Source: Gautieria morchelliformis
Taxonomy: Eukaryota; Basidiomycota; Agaricomycetes; Gomphales; Gomphaceae
DNA: 64,000 bases
NCBI GenBank assembly: GCA_015179125.1
Contig: WHVA01000261.1
Location: 1-64,000, forward strand
Reading direction: 5' to 3'
In this document: piece by piece, positions 23,740 through 35,589 of the stretch
How the letters are laid out: each line of letters starts with the position of its first letter
Position numbering within the stretch: position 1 is the stretch's first letter
The notes under the pieces: generated by a model
What the model was told of the DNA's origin: nothing
Databases searched by the model: none
The model's input: the letters and a program-made list of their open reading frames with translations, nothing else
Program-made: the position numbers and the translations under genes

Positions 23740-24180
23740 TATTGACCTAGAACCTGGCCCTGCCCAAAGGAATGGCCAGGAAAATGGTGCCGTGATACAT
23801 TGGTCCATATTGCATACTCGAGGCCCATAACGAGGCCTCGACGGTAACTCTTGAGCTACCAGACAACCTAAAGAACCGACACATTGTGCCTGTCTTTCAC
23901 ACCAGCCTCATAAGACATTTTGAGGCCAATAACAACGGCCTGTTCACCCATCGTGATGGAAAGTCATTCTATGACTTTGGTGCAAACAACAAAGAGGAAT
24001 GGCTCATTGATGAAATATTATCCCACAGATGGATAAATTCAAAGGACCTGGAATTTCAGGTCTGATGGACCCTAGGTGATGTGATATGGGAGCCTATGCC
24101 AGGGTGAAATAATATGGAAGCTCTAGATCACTACCTAGAGCTTTGAGGTGTAACGAAGCCACATGACCTACCCAAAAGAT
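23740..24180 (+). pseudogene. Remnant of Ty3 integrase C-terminus and chromodomain-like end
   Basis: It is collinear with 29400-29815 of the Ty3 element A2: VVEAHN-type block, SFYDFGAN, EEWLIDEI and the following WI-S-DLE. It has several indels and no open frame. It is a diverged partial copy lying next to a family 2 LTR. Confidence 0.7.
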
Positions 24181-24364
24181 ATTAGGTCACACAGGTGACA
24201 CACCGGCAATGGCACGGTTAAATTTTTGCCTCGGATCTTTCTGGGGTGCATTGCTTCTTAGAAGCTACAATCACCATTCCATCACCTTCTAACAAAGATG
24301 ATCCCACCCAAAGATGGAATCGATGTTGATCACTCGACATCCATGACGCAATCAATAGCCCCTG

Positions 24365-24722
24365 TGCACTGACAGTGTGCTGGTGGCTGGGGCCACAGGG
24401 CACCATGCGCTGACCATGCAATGACAGTCCCAGGGACCAGCACACTGTGCACTGACCATGTGCTGACTGTGCGCTGATAGTGCCAGCTGCCAGCACACTG
24501 TGTGCTGCCCGTGCGCTGACAGCACCAGCCACCAGCACACCAGGCGCTGACAGTGCCAGTAACCAGCGCACAGTGGGCTGACAGCACCAGCTGCCAGCAC
24601 ATTGTGCACTGATAGTGCTCTGACAGCGCCAGCCTCCAGCTCACCGTGTGCTGAATTTGCACTGACCGTGTGCTGACTGTGCGCTGTCAGCACCAGCCAC
24701 CAGTGCACTGTGCACTGACTGT
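24365..24722. repeat. Minisatellite, unit about 35-40 bp
   Basis: Imperfect tandem copies built on GCCAGCACACTGTGCGCTGA and GACAGCACCAGC; about nine units. Units vary too much for a CRISPR array and there are no spacers. Confidence 0.8.
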
Positions 24723-24841
24723 TCCTTCCTATCCTGCCTGGTATATATGTATGCCAGAAGCCCACAGTACCTCACTCTATAAATGTATAGTCTCTATGAC
24801 TATGCCTCAGCTGGACCACATTGCTGTACAGATCACCAGAT

Positions 24842-25235
24842 TGTCAAGATTAGTTTTTAGGCGTTAATGTCGTGTATTAGTGAACACAGTGAATGCCTGA
24901 ATAACTTGTGTGAATAAGTATGCCCTTCGGCGAATAGGTGAACCAATAAATGTTCACAAGGTAAGAGGATTGCCCGAACGGGGCTCGCCCTATCTACAGT
25001 CATAGCAAAATAGCCCGTGGCACTTGACGATGTAACATGCAAGGTGTCATGGAAGGGCTGTCTAAGTGGTGACAATCCCTTCACCGACAGCACAGAAAAT
25101 AGTTCGAAGGCTAAGGTAATGAAGATGAAGTATGAGAACTCACCAGTGATGCCTAAGTCTTCTTCTGGTCGAAGATAGAAATCTACAGGAGAAGGCTCAA
25201 GACGATGATCACAGCGAGGTCAAGTTTGCACAAGA
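24842..25235 (-). mobile_element. LTR family 2 fragment, inverted
   Basis: It begins TGTCAAGATTAG and follows the family for 394 bp, then breaks off at CACAAGAT and joins Ty3 internal sequence read on the opposite strand. It cannot be the matching 5' LTR of the adjoining element because it points the other way. Confidence 0.8.
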
Positions 25236-28200
25236 TTGGCACGCACGTCGGTAACGCCAGACAATGTGGCTGAGCCGGTGTACCACCACTGAAGCAAACA
25301 CAGGACGCGGCCAACGCACCCATGCAGTGAAAACCATACCCTGTCGGGGTACTGGGAAATAAATGGCATAAAATCCCACTGCCTGCTAGATAGCGGCAGC
25401 GAAGGGGTACTGCTGTCCCCCGAATTCACACAAGCTACAGGGATGAAAACATTCTCCCTGGAGCAGCCAATCACGCTGCAGCTAGCCTGCATAGGCAGCC
25501 GTTCCATGATCAATTATGGAACAAACACGACCATCAAATTTGGTCGTGAAACATACGACGAATATTTCGACGTGGCGAATGTTAAATATTACGACGCTAT
25601 CTTAGGAACACCGTTCCTAAGGAGATTCAGCATAACCCTGGACTTCTCGAGCCCAGGGACAATCCGCAAGGGGGACGAAGTGATCCCCATGGGCAAGGTC
25701 TCATTCGACGACGATGGATTGACGAACGAGGACAAGGGGCCACGGGTGAGCAGGATCACCCGGGCCCCGAAGCCTAACCTGGCTCATTGAAGCCAGGAGG
25801 ACGAGTCGTGGGACGACTTGTCCTCGAACTCACCCTACAACCATAGGGAGAGGCGCTCTCACCTAACGGTGAAAGCCATGGGGAAGAGGAAAGCAGTTCC
25901 ACGCGCCGTGGGACCTAATAGACGCACACAGCGCCTAATGGCTTCTAAGCCAACCACCACCATCATCCTAACGGATGATGACCTTCCTCGCCTCCGCGAG
26001 GAATGGATGGAACGAATCACTGACCTAGTCAGTGGAATTCCATTAGAACTCCTGCCACTATGGGAGATCAACCATGAGATCAATCTCATCGATCCCAACA
26101 AGCACATGCGGTATCTGATAAGAGTTGCTCTAAATGTGTTTCGTTTTTGTGTAGAGATTTGATTCAAGCTTCGGGAGAAACTGAATCGAATAGAGGTCTG
26201 AATGTTGAGAGAACTTCGTATGTTTACGGGAACAATTTCAGTCGGGAATCTCGAGACGGTGGGGAGGTAAAACTACTGTTATTCTTGTTTTACAGTTACA
26301 TTTGTTGATACTATATAACTACTGGAAAGGACTCGGTGTCGATACGATACATACGGTATGTGACGCAGAAACACAGGGGATGTGGAGTGTGATCTGGGGC
26401 GAACTCTCGAGTGAATGTTACAAGGTAATACTAAGAGTTTGTTATGCATAAGGCGGTGGTGTGGAGGGACATGTGCGTGATGTATGAGAGGAATTGTGGA
26501 GCTGCGGTCGAGACCGCTCAGGGACAATCGAATGTGTATTATGTCTTGATTGCGACTGAATTGGTGCCTAAGCAGGGATCTGTGTCTCGGATCGGTTCCT
26601 TGGTCGAGATTGATGGGATCAGCATATGTAATATGATGACATCGGCTTGGCGTGCCCTGTGCGCGTGCGTGGAAGTGTATTGGCTCGGTGTCGTGTGTAT
26701 GCGAGTCAGCGGGTTCGGGGATATCTGTGTGTAACTTAGTATGGATGAGGGTGTGGGTTCTGGGGATCGTGTGGTTCGGTGATGTCAGATCTGGGTGATG
26801 TCATTAATGTCATTATTTGAATATCATAACAGTATCGACTACCGAAATGCGCCGAACACTTCCGAGAGGAACTGTCAGCTAAGATAGAAAGATACACCAC
26901 TGCAAAGTGGTGGATTCCGGCAGTTGCGTAGCAGGCCGTGCCCATGCTGTGTGTGCCGAAGAAGAACGGTATGTTACGAACCGTCTTCGATCTGCGTCAG
27001 CAGAACGAGAACACGGTGAAGGAAGTCACACCCTTCCCGGATCAGGATATCATCCACAGCGACATGGCTCGCTGCCAGTATTGAACTCGATATGTCAGAA
27101 GCATATGAGCACATCCGGATCACGTAGCAAAGACTGCCTTTGCCACGATCCTTGGCACCTTTAGGAGCCAGGTGATACAGATGGGAGACTGTAATGCCCC
27201 ATCAACATTCCAACGGCTGATGACAGCCATTTTCCGCAACTGCATAGGTCGCTTCGTCCATGTATACATGGACGACATCTTCATATTCTCGCTCTCAATA
27301 CAAGAGCACGAAGAGCACCTCTACATTGTCTTTGACAGACTGAGGAAGAATCACCTTTTTCTGAGCAAGAAAAAGGTGGACCTCTATTCCATCCGAATGG
27401 AGTGTCTCGGCCACATCATCAATGGCTGAAGGGTACATGCCGACGTGGATAAGATGCAACGCATCTGCGAGTGGCGTAGGCCACGGACGTTCAACAACGT
27501 CCAGTGTTTCCTTGGGCTGGTACAGTATCTGGCACACTACATGCCAGATGTTAGCGCATCTACCACCCCGCTATCGGGCTGTGCGCGTAATAACCGTCCA
27601 TTCGAATGGACTCCACTACTAGACAAATGCTGGCAAAGCATTAAGGTGTTGGCCTGTAAGGCCCCGATCCTGCGTCCAGTAGACGCATGGTGCCCAGAGC
27701 CGATCTGGGTGATCACCGACGGGTCAAAAGCCAGCGTCGGTGTGGTCTACGGCCAAGGTTCCGACTGGAAAACCTGTCGGCCTGCCGGCTTCTTGTCAAA
27801 GAAGTTCAGCATTGCTCAGCAACACTACCAGACTCACAAGCATGAGACGATCACGATGCTCGAGGCTCTCATGAAATGGGAGGACAAACTGCTGGGGCGA
27901 AGGTTCACCCTCATCACAGACCACAAAGGGCTCGAGTACTTCGAGACCCAGAAGAGCCTGTCTGACCGCCAGGTCAGATGGTGGGAGTTCCTCTCCCAGT
28001 TCAACTTCAACACCTTACATGTTGATGGTGTAGAGAACAAGGTAGCGGACTGCCTGTCGCGCTACTACGAGAACGACACGAGTGATGACAATCACCCGGA
28101 CCACGTCTTTGTAAATGCAGATGCGTGTTTGGACCTGGACGGTGAGTTATTGCCCACCGACCGGTATATCGAGCTGCGAACAGCAGCGACAAGACGGTCT

Positions 28201-29822
28201 AAACACCTCACTGAGAAGACAGAGGCAAGAATAATGGAATCCGCCGCATTAAACGAGGGCTCACAAAAGCCCACAAATGTCGCCGCATCACGTGACGATG
28301 ACGACGATGACATCAGAGTCATCACTGCAGGAAATGACGGCGTGCCCCTGCGCTGGATTGTCGAGCAAGGCGTAGACCTGTCTAAGGTCTTACAAGATGC
28401 GTACCATATGGACGCCATGTTCACAAAGATCATGGCGCACCCGGACGCGCACCCAAGATTCGGAATCGAGGACGGGCTGATCTGGACAAAAAACCAGCGC
28501 AAAAGAGATGTCATTGCCGTCCCCCGCTCTGTTCTTCAAAGGGGAAGGAGGCTGATCGAAATCATCATCGATCGGGGACATCAGATAGTTGGTCACTAGG
28601 GCCATCTGAAGACTTCGAACTACGCTCGAAGATCATATTGGTGGCCGGGCATGAGCCCAGACATAGAGTCGTTCTGCACATCCTGCGCGAAGTGCCGGAT
28701 GACGAAAACCAGGCCACAACGGCCCAAAGGCCTACTACACAGCCTACCCATCCCGGATAGGCCGTGGCAGTCGATTGGCATCGACTTCATGGGGCCCCTG
28801 CCCAAATCCAATGACCTGATGGTAGTCATTGACCGACTAACGTCGCTCGTACACCTCGTGCCAACAACGACGAGTGTGTCAGCCAAGGGAGTAGCCTGGC
28901 TGTTTCTGAAGGAGATCATTCGACTCCACGGCGTTCCCGACTCCACCGTCTCGGATAGAGACTCGAAGTTCACATTGATCTTTTGGCATGAACTACAGCG
29001 ACTCATGGGGACTAAGCTCCTCATGTCAACTGCCTTCCATCCCCAAACAGATGGAGCCACCGAGTGGGCAAAGGGCTCGATCGGTCAGATATTGCACGCG
29101 GTCGTCAGAGACGATCAGAAGGATTGGGCATTGAAATGCCCAATGGTTGAGGTTGCCCTCAACAGCAACGTCAGCACGACCACAGGGTTCGCGCCCTTCA
29201 AGCTGAACCATGGCTATATGCCGCGGATAGACCTCCCCATAGCCGTGGACACCCTGTTCAAGGGGGTAGCCCGGTTCGCACATCAGGCAAAATGGAACCT
29301 GATGGCAGCTCACGATGCAATCATAGAGCATCGAGTGATGCAAATGTTTCATGCAAACAAGAAACGTATGGTGAGCGACAGGTACATGGCCAACGACCAC
29401 GTCTACCTCTGGACACAGAACCTAACTCTCCCGAAAGGAAGAGCCAGAAAACTAGTCCCGCGGTACATCGGACCATACCGCGTCGTCGAGGCTCATAACA
29501 ATGCCTCAATGGTGACCCTTGATCTTCCCGACAAGCTGAAAAGCTGTCGTATTTCACCGATCTTCCATTCAAGCCTCGTACGACGATACAAGGCTAACAA
29601 CGACGAATTGTTCCCTTGTCGTGAGGCCAAGTCATTTTATGACTTTGGAGCGAATGTCGACGAGGAGTGGCTCGTCAACGAGATTATCACACATTGATGG
29701 ATAAACTCGACGGACCTGGAGCTCCAGGTCCGCTGGACCCTAGGTGACGTGACATGGGAACCCATGTCGCCCTGCAAGGACCTTGAAGCCCTAGATAACT
29801 ATCTAGAGCTTCGGGGGGTGAG
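25236..29822 (+). pseudogene. Ty3 element A2: protease, RT, RNase H, integrase
   Basis: Domains in order: protease LLDSGSEGVLL (25385), RT with VYMDDIFIF (27260), RNase H WVITDGSKASVG (27700) and LITDHKGLEYF, integrase with CTSCAKC zinc part (28670), IDFMGPLP and STVSDRDSKF, and a chromodomain-like end WLVNEI...VTWEP. Breaks: a solo LTR at 26116-26831; CAG to TAG near 26927; a small deletion near 27083; TGA at 27427; TAG at 28597-28599; TGA at 29695-29697 in place of Arg just before the terminal domain. The gag half is missing. GGGGGGTGAG directly before the 3' LTR is the purine tract. Confidence 0.88.
26116..26831. mobile_element. Solo LTR, family 4
   Basis: 716 bp, TGATAAGAGT...TATCATAACA, target duplication GTATC at 26111-26115 and 26832-26836. 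Copy A1 at 19670 lacks it, which shows the empty site. No other copy in this window. Confidence 0.92.
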
Positions 29823-30854
29823 TGTCATGACCGGTTTATTTCTCCCACCATGCTACCTCTATGTTCCCCCTCGTCACTCCCTAGCATCTTCGCCAGAGTT
29901 CGCCGCACCCACCAACCACTCCTCCTCTACATCCACTCTACCCACTGTTCGCCCCATTCTCCGAACCGCTATTCGCTGCTCGCGCATTTTGCCAGCAGGC
30001 ACGCCATCAAATATGATCGATACCATTCACCCGGCATGATGGTTCATCATTAACCCCATCATCTTCTTAATCCAACCCCATTGGGTGTTCGTATGGCCAA
30101 AGTGTGGTCGCAGGACGTCCCTTCCATAGGCCGTGTGGGATCAACCCAGTGAACGAAGAGTCCGTGCAGGGTAGCGTGTATGCAGGTCCCAAGACATGGT
30201 TTTGTCCATAAGTGCCTTCGCCCCCTTTACCCTCTGTCATTTCATGTTCACATTCTCCCCTCACTCTATTGTATGTTTATTCCATCTACTTAGTATCATG
30301 ACTGCGCACCCCTATCCAGCCCTGACTCGTGACGGCCTCTTTCCTATTTGCTGATACCTTACGAGCATTTGATATAAGTAGTTTACATTCGCATGTATAT
30401 TCCCCAGTTCAATTATCATACGTCGTTCATCTTGTGCAAATTTGACCTCGCTGTGATCATCGTCTTCAGCCTTCTCTTGGAGATTCCTATCTTCGACCAG
30501 CAGAGGACTTAGGCATCACTGGTGAGTTCTCATACTTCATCTTCGTTACCTTAGCCTTTGAACCATTTTCTGTGCTGTTGGCGAAGGGCTCCGAAGGAGC
30601 ACCTTCGCCAGTGAAGGGATTGTCGAAACTTAGACAGACCTTTTCATGAGACCTTGCACATTACATCATCAAGTGCCATGGGCTATTTCGCTACGACTGT
30701 AGATAGGGCGAGCCCCGTTTGGGCAACCCTCTTACCTTGTGAACATTCATTGGTTCATCTACTCGCCGAACAGCATACCTATTCGCACAAGTTATTCGGG
30801 CATTCGCTGTGTTCACTAATACACGATATTAACGCCTAAAAACCAATCTTGACA
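29823..30854 (+). repeat. 3' LTR (family 2) of Ty3 element A2
   Basis: 1032 bp, TGTCATGACCGG...CAATCTTGACA, directly after the purine tract. The matching direct 5' LTR is absent. Confidence 0.9.
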
Positions 30855-31317
30855 GTATAATTGAACTAACAAACTACAGTCAAAGCATTCATTCTATCCA
30901 TCACCTTTTTTTTACGCCACATCCATTCGCTAGATTCCTGCCCCACTTGGCAGGCCTGCCCTATTCTCCTTCGTGGGACAACCTCTTCTTCATCACCCCT
31001 CTCTACAGATTCCTGCCTCGCCTGGCAGGCCTGAGCCTCGTCTATTCGCGGGATAGCCTTACCCCTTCATGGGTCGCCCTCCCCCGTATCAATCCTTCGC
31101 ACAGCTTTCTGCCCTACTTGGAGGACCTGGATCATCTCTCCTATTAGACTCTGACTCATTCTCCGCAACTCTTGCCGATGACCATCCTGCACCTCCGAAT
31201 GCCAGCCCTATTGACTCTGTACCACCAGCGTGTTTATTCGCCTCTATTAGCTCTCATTCCAATTCGTCCTTCATCATCCATGTACACCTTCCCGGTCTCT
31301 CTCACTCAATCCCTACT
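30855..31317. other. Non-coding, partly duplicated
   Basis: Contains two copies of an AGATTCCTGCC...GGCAGGCCTG block (30934-30960, 31007-31033). It may be the diverged first half of the LTR that ends at 31588. No gene seen. Confidence 0.35.
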
Positions 31318-31588
31318 CTCATTCATGGGCACTAAAGGGCCAGGTGGTAGTATATGCGAAGTGAGACAGATTTCAACCTCTCTCAGTGACAATTAAATTC
31401 ACTGAGAGAGGCAAGTAAATTATCTTTGTTTCTTTCAATTTATTGACCAAGAAATCCTGTAGTAAATTGATTTATAGTTAGTGTATAATATAATCAGTGA
31501 CAATTAAATTCACTGAGTAAATTGATTTCTAGTCCTTTCTTTTGAAGTCCAAGTCCAGTCCTACTGCCTATAATTCCTGTCTCCTACA
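31318..31588 (+). mobile_element. Diverged relative of LTR family 1 (3' half)
   Basis: It follows 13305-13585 block by block, including the conserved hairpin CCTCTCTCAGTG/CACTGAGAGAGG and the end TTCCTGTCTCCTACA. I could not define its left end. Confidence 0.7.
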
Positions 31589-31808
31589 TATCCTCATGCT
31601 CAATGTTGGACTGAGTGTCCAAAGTGACTGAATGGCTCATTTCCAACATCCCAACTGTTATTTAGGTTGATTAAAAAAAGCGGTAGACTAGAGCTGTGGT
31701 GTATGAGTGCTGACCTTGGTCCACAAGGAAGATATGTGGTTGACTTTTCCGAATCTCACTGAAGAGATCTTCAAATGCACATTCACTCTAATAGAAGAAT
31801 TTTTTATA

Positions 31809-33315
31809 GAACATAAATTTCTATGAAAAATCTACTCACTTTCAGCCATACCATGACATCATCATCATGTGCTATTGCAAATTCTGCCTCAGAATTCTGA
31901 TATGCTCTCAGTTACCAGAAGACCAGTCAATGGAGGGAACTCACCTCTAAAATATACTCGAGTGTGATTTCCACAGCGGTAGGTACCTTGTTGCAATTGA
32001 GTTGAAGATAACCAATGAGATCTTCATCCATGTTTAGACCAAGTGCCGAGTTCAAGGAGTCAGAAGAACCTGTCGATGCTCCACTTGGGTTAACTTGGGC
32101 CATGCCATTATCCTTAGATGTCAGTGAGTTATCAGATCCAGATGAAGGGTCTTGATGACTCCCTGGGCCTGGTGGTTTGCCCTCTCCGCTCTTGTCTTTG
32201 TCCCCATCTTTGCTCCCTCTGGGCCCACCCCAAACCCTGCCGCTTTGAGGTATAGCCTGCACATCAGATGGGTATAGAAGTTTGAAAATTTCAAACCCAT
32301 CATCACATTGCAACAATTTCCGATAATGAATTCGAGCAAGCGCCGTGTGCTTATCACAGACCTTGAAGCCACGTATAAAGATGCCTTGATCTGGCGACCG
32401 CTTCAAGTTAACCTCGAGCATACCTTGACGATCGGCCATTTCATTCGCCAAGGGTTGCAGCACCTTCACCAGTTCTGGTCCAGAAGTGGGCAATGATGCA
32501 TTATCCTTCCTGTCATCACTGGAACCCTCAATATTTGTGGGACCTCCATCACCCTGGGGGAGGCTGTCACTGCTCTCATCACCTCGGGGTGCAGGGCCTG
32601 AGTGCCCCCAGACCCCTGAAGATATTGTTTTTGACCATGTAGCCCAAAGACTTCCTCCCGCGACACCTCCTACATCGACATTCAATTCCAAGCTCACCTC
32701 CCTAGAACAATCTGAAAATGCAGCACATGCCCATGACGAGGTCTTGTGCCATCCAGTAACTAGGACAAGGTCGATCAAGCGTAAACAACGACTGTGCTTG
32801 ACGTTGGCGAAGTCTAGCCAGGAGGCACAATTGCCCCGTATGTACTCCATAAACCTTGATTTTTCCAAGACGTCTTGACTTTCAATGTCTCGCGGTACGA
32901 GAATGGCACCATCCCGTTTAGGGGATTTGAAGAGATACTGGCCATTACTATGGGTGAGTGGCCTGCGTATCCATGCACTTCAGTAGCTGTAAAGACAGAG
33001 TAGATCACTGGCCACATACATGTCGCCGGACGCTTTGATTTCATACTGCAGAGCTCTTCCACACTCCCTCGCGAAAGGCCGCGCATCACAAAGCGTATTT
33101 CGATCAACCTCGCCGATGACGAGAGGATAATAGTTGTCCGGTATGCCCAGGCGGTTCCGGTCGTCCCCGGGCTCTTTGGAAGCGTCGAATAGGCGGATCC
33201 ACTTACCGCGAGCTACATATCCCACCTCGGCTATATTGACGGAACCGGGCAACCAGGGCGCGAATCCCTTGTATTCAGGTAATAGATTGCGGTAGTAAAT
33301 CTCGTGGTAGACCAT
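31809..33315 (-). CDS. Uncharacterised Agaricomycete protein (VLVTG family)
   Basis: Three exons can be read: ATG 33315 to 33020, 32947 to 31945, and 31896 to a stop at about 31809. Introns are 72 bp (33019-32948) and 48 bp (31944-31897). The N-terminal part has GDVGYV-like and IPDNYYPL segments; the second exon has LRLIDLVLVTGW followed by a SREVSLELNV strand; the last part has TLEYILENSEAEFAIAHDDD. Proteins with this order are frequent in mushroom genomes as unknowns, often in many copies. The middle (32240-32110) is low-complexity, rich in Gly, Ser and Lys. I do not know the role. Frame continuity across both introns supports an intact gene; the exact 3' end is uncertain. Confidence 0.75.
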
Positions 33316-33582
33316 GGCGCAAAAGCTCGGGAGAGAAGGTTAAGTTGGAGTCGAGGGTTTGGCAGGATACTTCTACAGCTGCGGAGCAAGATTGACAATT
33401 TTGCAGTACGCTTGTTTTCTGATGGTCAGGGGTGATGCTCCTTAAACCCTCTTAAACCCCTCTGTAAGTCGTCACCACCACAAAACCCGGCTGTATACTT
33501 TATGCTAAGGCTTCCCTTACCATATCGTATTCTCGTCACAATCTCAACATCACCGGTACGACCTACTTATCGAACACTTAGC

Positions 33583-34240
33583 ATGTCGTCTACTCCACCT
33601 CGCCCAGCCAAGAAAATGGCCTACTTCCCCAAGTTAGAATACACTGCTTCTCACACATCAGGTATGGAAATTGATCGAGTACGAATACCGCCTCTCAAAC
33701 CAGTCAAATGCCTGTCTGTGTTACAGATTTCAGACGTGTGTTGTGGACGGGCGAGCATTCACAGCTTGTGATCATGACTGTTCCGCGCAGCGGGGAAATA
33801 GGGGAGGAGGTTCGCCGGTCTCAAAAATGCCTTGGTGAAACCATGACTGTTATTGCCTAGATCCACGAAGTTGACCAACATCTCGTCTTCGTTTCTGGCT
33901 CTGCAAAAGCCATAGTCGGTGGCGAGGAAAAAGCCATCAATCCAGGCGATCTCGTCATAGTTCCTGCCAGGACGAAACGTTAGTGAGGATATCATACTTG
34001 GTCCTCCGAATTTCACCTACCGTATTACGCAGACAACTTCCTGAATACTGGTTCAACTCCTCTCATACTTTACACTGGTTTGTTCAGAAACAGTTTCTTT
34101 GGGTGTTTTTGTGCTCAATGTCTGAGCCAGTCTACGCACCTGCTGAGCACTCCTTCAACACCGTCCATAAGACTAAGGAGGAGGGTGACAGGCTCGAAGA
34201 GGAAGGTAAAGACGAGCCTCCTTCCTGGGCAAAGAAGTAG
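33583..34240 (+). CDS. Single-domain cupin protein
   Basis: Five exons give a 144-residue protein: 33583-33661, 33727-33809, 33861-33978, 34033-34077, 34131-34240. Introns are 51-65 bp with GT-AG ends (donor GTTCGC at 33810 is unusual). The product reads FRRVLWTGEHSQL, GEIGEE, DQHLVFVSGSAKAIVGG, NPGDLVIVPA and NTGSTPLILYTVYAPAEH, ending in an acidic KEEGD...PPSWAKK tail. This is the small cupin-2 family (double-stranded beta helix, metal-binding His/Glu barrel), cytosolic, with no assigned substrate. There is no signal peptide. Intact in every exon. Confidence 0.93.
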
Positions 34241-34498
34241 CATGAAAACTGTATCGTGCACAAAATCTGACACAGTCCCCAAATTGAACGTTTGTGCTTT
34301 CCGACACCGTCTCTCGATATTGAGCGCGAGCACTTAGCCGTATACTTATCTTCCCCGTTCTTCCACCACTGCAGTATCTTACGCGAGGAAAACCTGTTGT
34401 TCTTGCCCGTTTTGTTGTACGTCGCCTCCCCGGTCGATGCTACGATAGTAGACACGTCCGCAATACCCCGCTTCCCCTCAGATCCAGAGCACCAAGTG

Positions 34499-34691
34499 TT
34501 ATTTTCGGCTGGCAAGGTCTGTGGGACTCTTAGTCCCGTCCAAAATTGTACTTACTCTTCCTGAGTTCTGCCAGTATTTGCGCTATAAAATCTGCAAACT
34601 TCGTGGAAGAAGAGAGAGGTCGAAGGTTGCGAGATGCGGGTCTCAATAATGACAGTCCATCGTAACGTCGAACCGGTGTTCTGCAGCTCAT
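34499..34691 (-). CDS. Possible small mitochondrial-type protein
   Basis: ATG at 34691 opens an Arg- and Ser-rich N-terminus (SCRTPVRRYDGLSLLRPASR) like a mitochondrial presequence, followed by FIAQILAELRK. A GTAAGT donor at 34555 and a CCCACAG acceptor at 34519 would remove 37 bp and give a 51-residue protein ending at 34499. The intron is shorter than the others here, and I recognise no homologue. It lies between the convergent cupin gene and Sec61-beta. Confidence 0.3.
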
Positions 34692-35050
34692 TGCAATCCG
34701 AAATATTCAATATGCACGACAGGCTCTTTTAAGCTTTACGAAGTACCGTGACGCGTGCAACGGCCGAGCAGGTCTGTTCAGAAACTTGCTCCATCCAGGA
34801 CGGTTTTAAACTTCCATTATGAGGCTGCCCAACTTACAAAATATAAGCATGGTGTACATCGAAAGACATTTTATTACCAGTGAAGTCAATGTATGTCAAT
34901 CCCCGTGGCTTCAGCTTGCACTGTATTATAACTTATAGGAACGCTAAGATCGATCCATTCTCGCACCGTATATCTGCTTCGTTCTTTGCCCCCAAGTCGA
35001 ATACATGCACTCCACCGGTATCAGCATGTCGAGGTGATACATGTACCTTT

Positions 35051-35523
35051 TTACTTCGAGAACGAGCGGATGATTTTGGCGGCGATATGAAGGAAGAAGA
35101 TCGACGCGATGAAAGATAGTGATAAGACGAGAACGATGAAAGGGTCACTTGTAAAGGTGACTTTAGTTGAATGTATGCATGAAATAGCTGGAAAGCACTC
35201 ACATCCTCAGACCGGGCGAGTCGTCCGTGTAAAGTCTCAGCATGGTGTTCGAAGATCCGCCTGCACCAGCAGCACGAGACGAGTTGGGCCGGCCAGGTGC
35301 ATTAGCTGTCGCTCGACGTCTGCAGTCGAAGGAGAGAATAAACATCATTGGCCTGGGCATACTAAGCGTGAATAACGTACCTGACTTGGGAGCCTGGCGG
35401 CTTGGCCGCAGTACCCGACGACATCGCACGGCCATTAACTTGTGTCGCTGGAACATCAGAATCGGACTGACAAACGGCAAGGAGGTTAATAACGGCAGAA
35501 TAGCAAAGGGTGAAACTGACCAT
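35051..35523 (-). CDS. SEC61B: Sec61-beta, protein translocon subunit
   Basis: The product is the tail-anchored beta subunit of the ER protein-conducting channel. Four exons: 35523-35521 (only the ATG), 35466-35381, 35319-35203, 35147-35051; introns 54, 61 and 55 bp. The 100-residue protein has a short cytosolic N-terminus, the diagnostic GAGGSSNTMLRLYTDDSPGLR block, and one membrane span (DPFIVLVLSLSFIASIFFLH) ending SFSK. The length fits the family. The start codon alone forms exon 1: ATG is followed at once by GTCAGT, and the next exon begins SDSDVPATQ. An alternative start inside exon 2 (ATG at RAMSS) would lose 12 residues. Confidence 0.93.
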
Positions 35524-35589
35524 GGTCGGTGTGCTGGCAAATGTTATGATGATGTAACAGTCACGCGTGACCGGCGCAGCACTCCAACC

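Noticed and set aside
24365-24722. CRISPR-like array
   Set aside because: Units are imperfect and contiguous without unique spacers, and the host is a fungus; it is a minisatellite.
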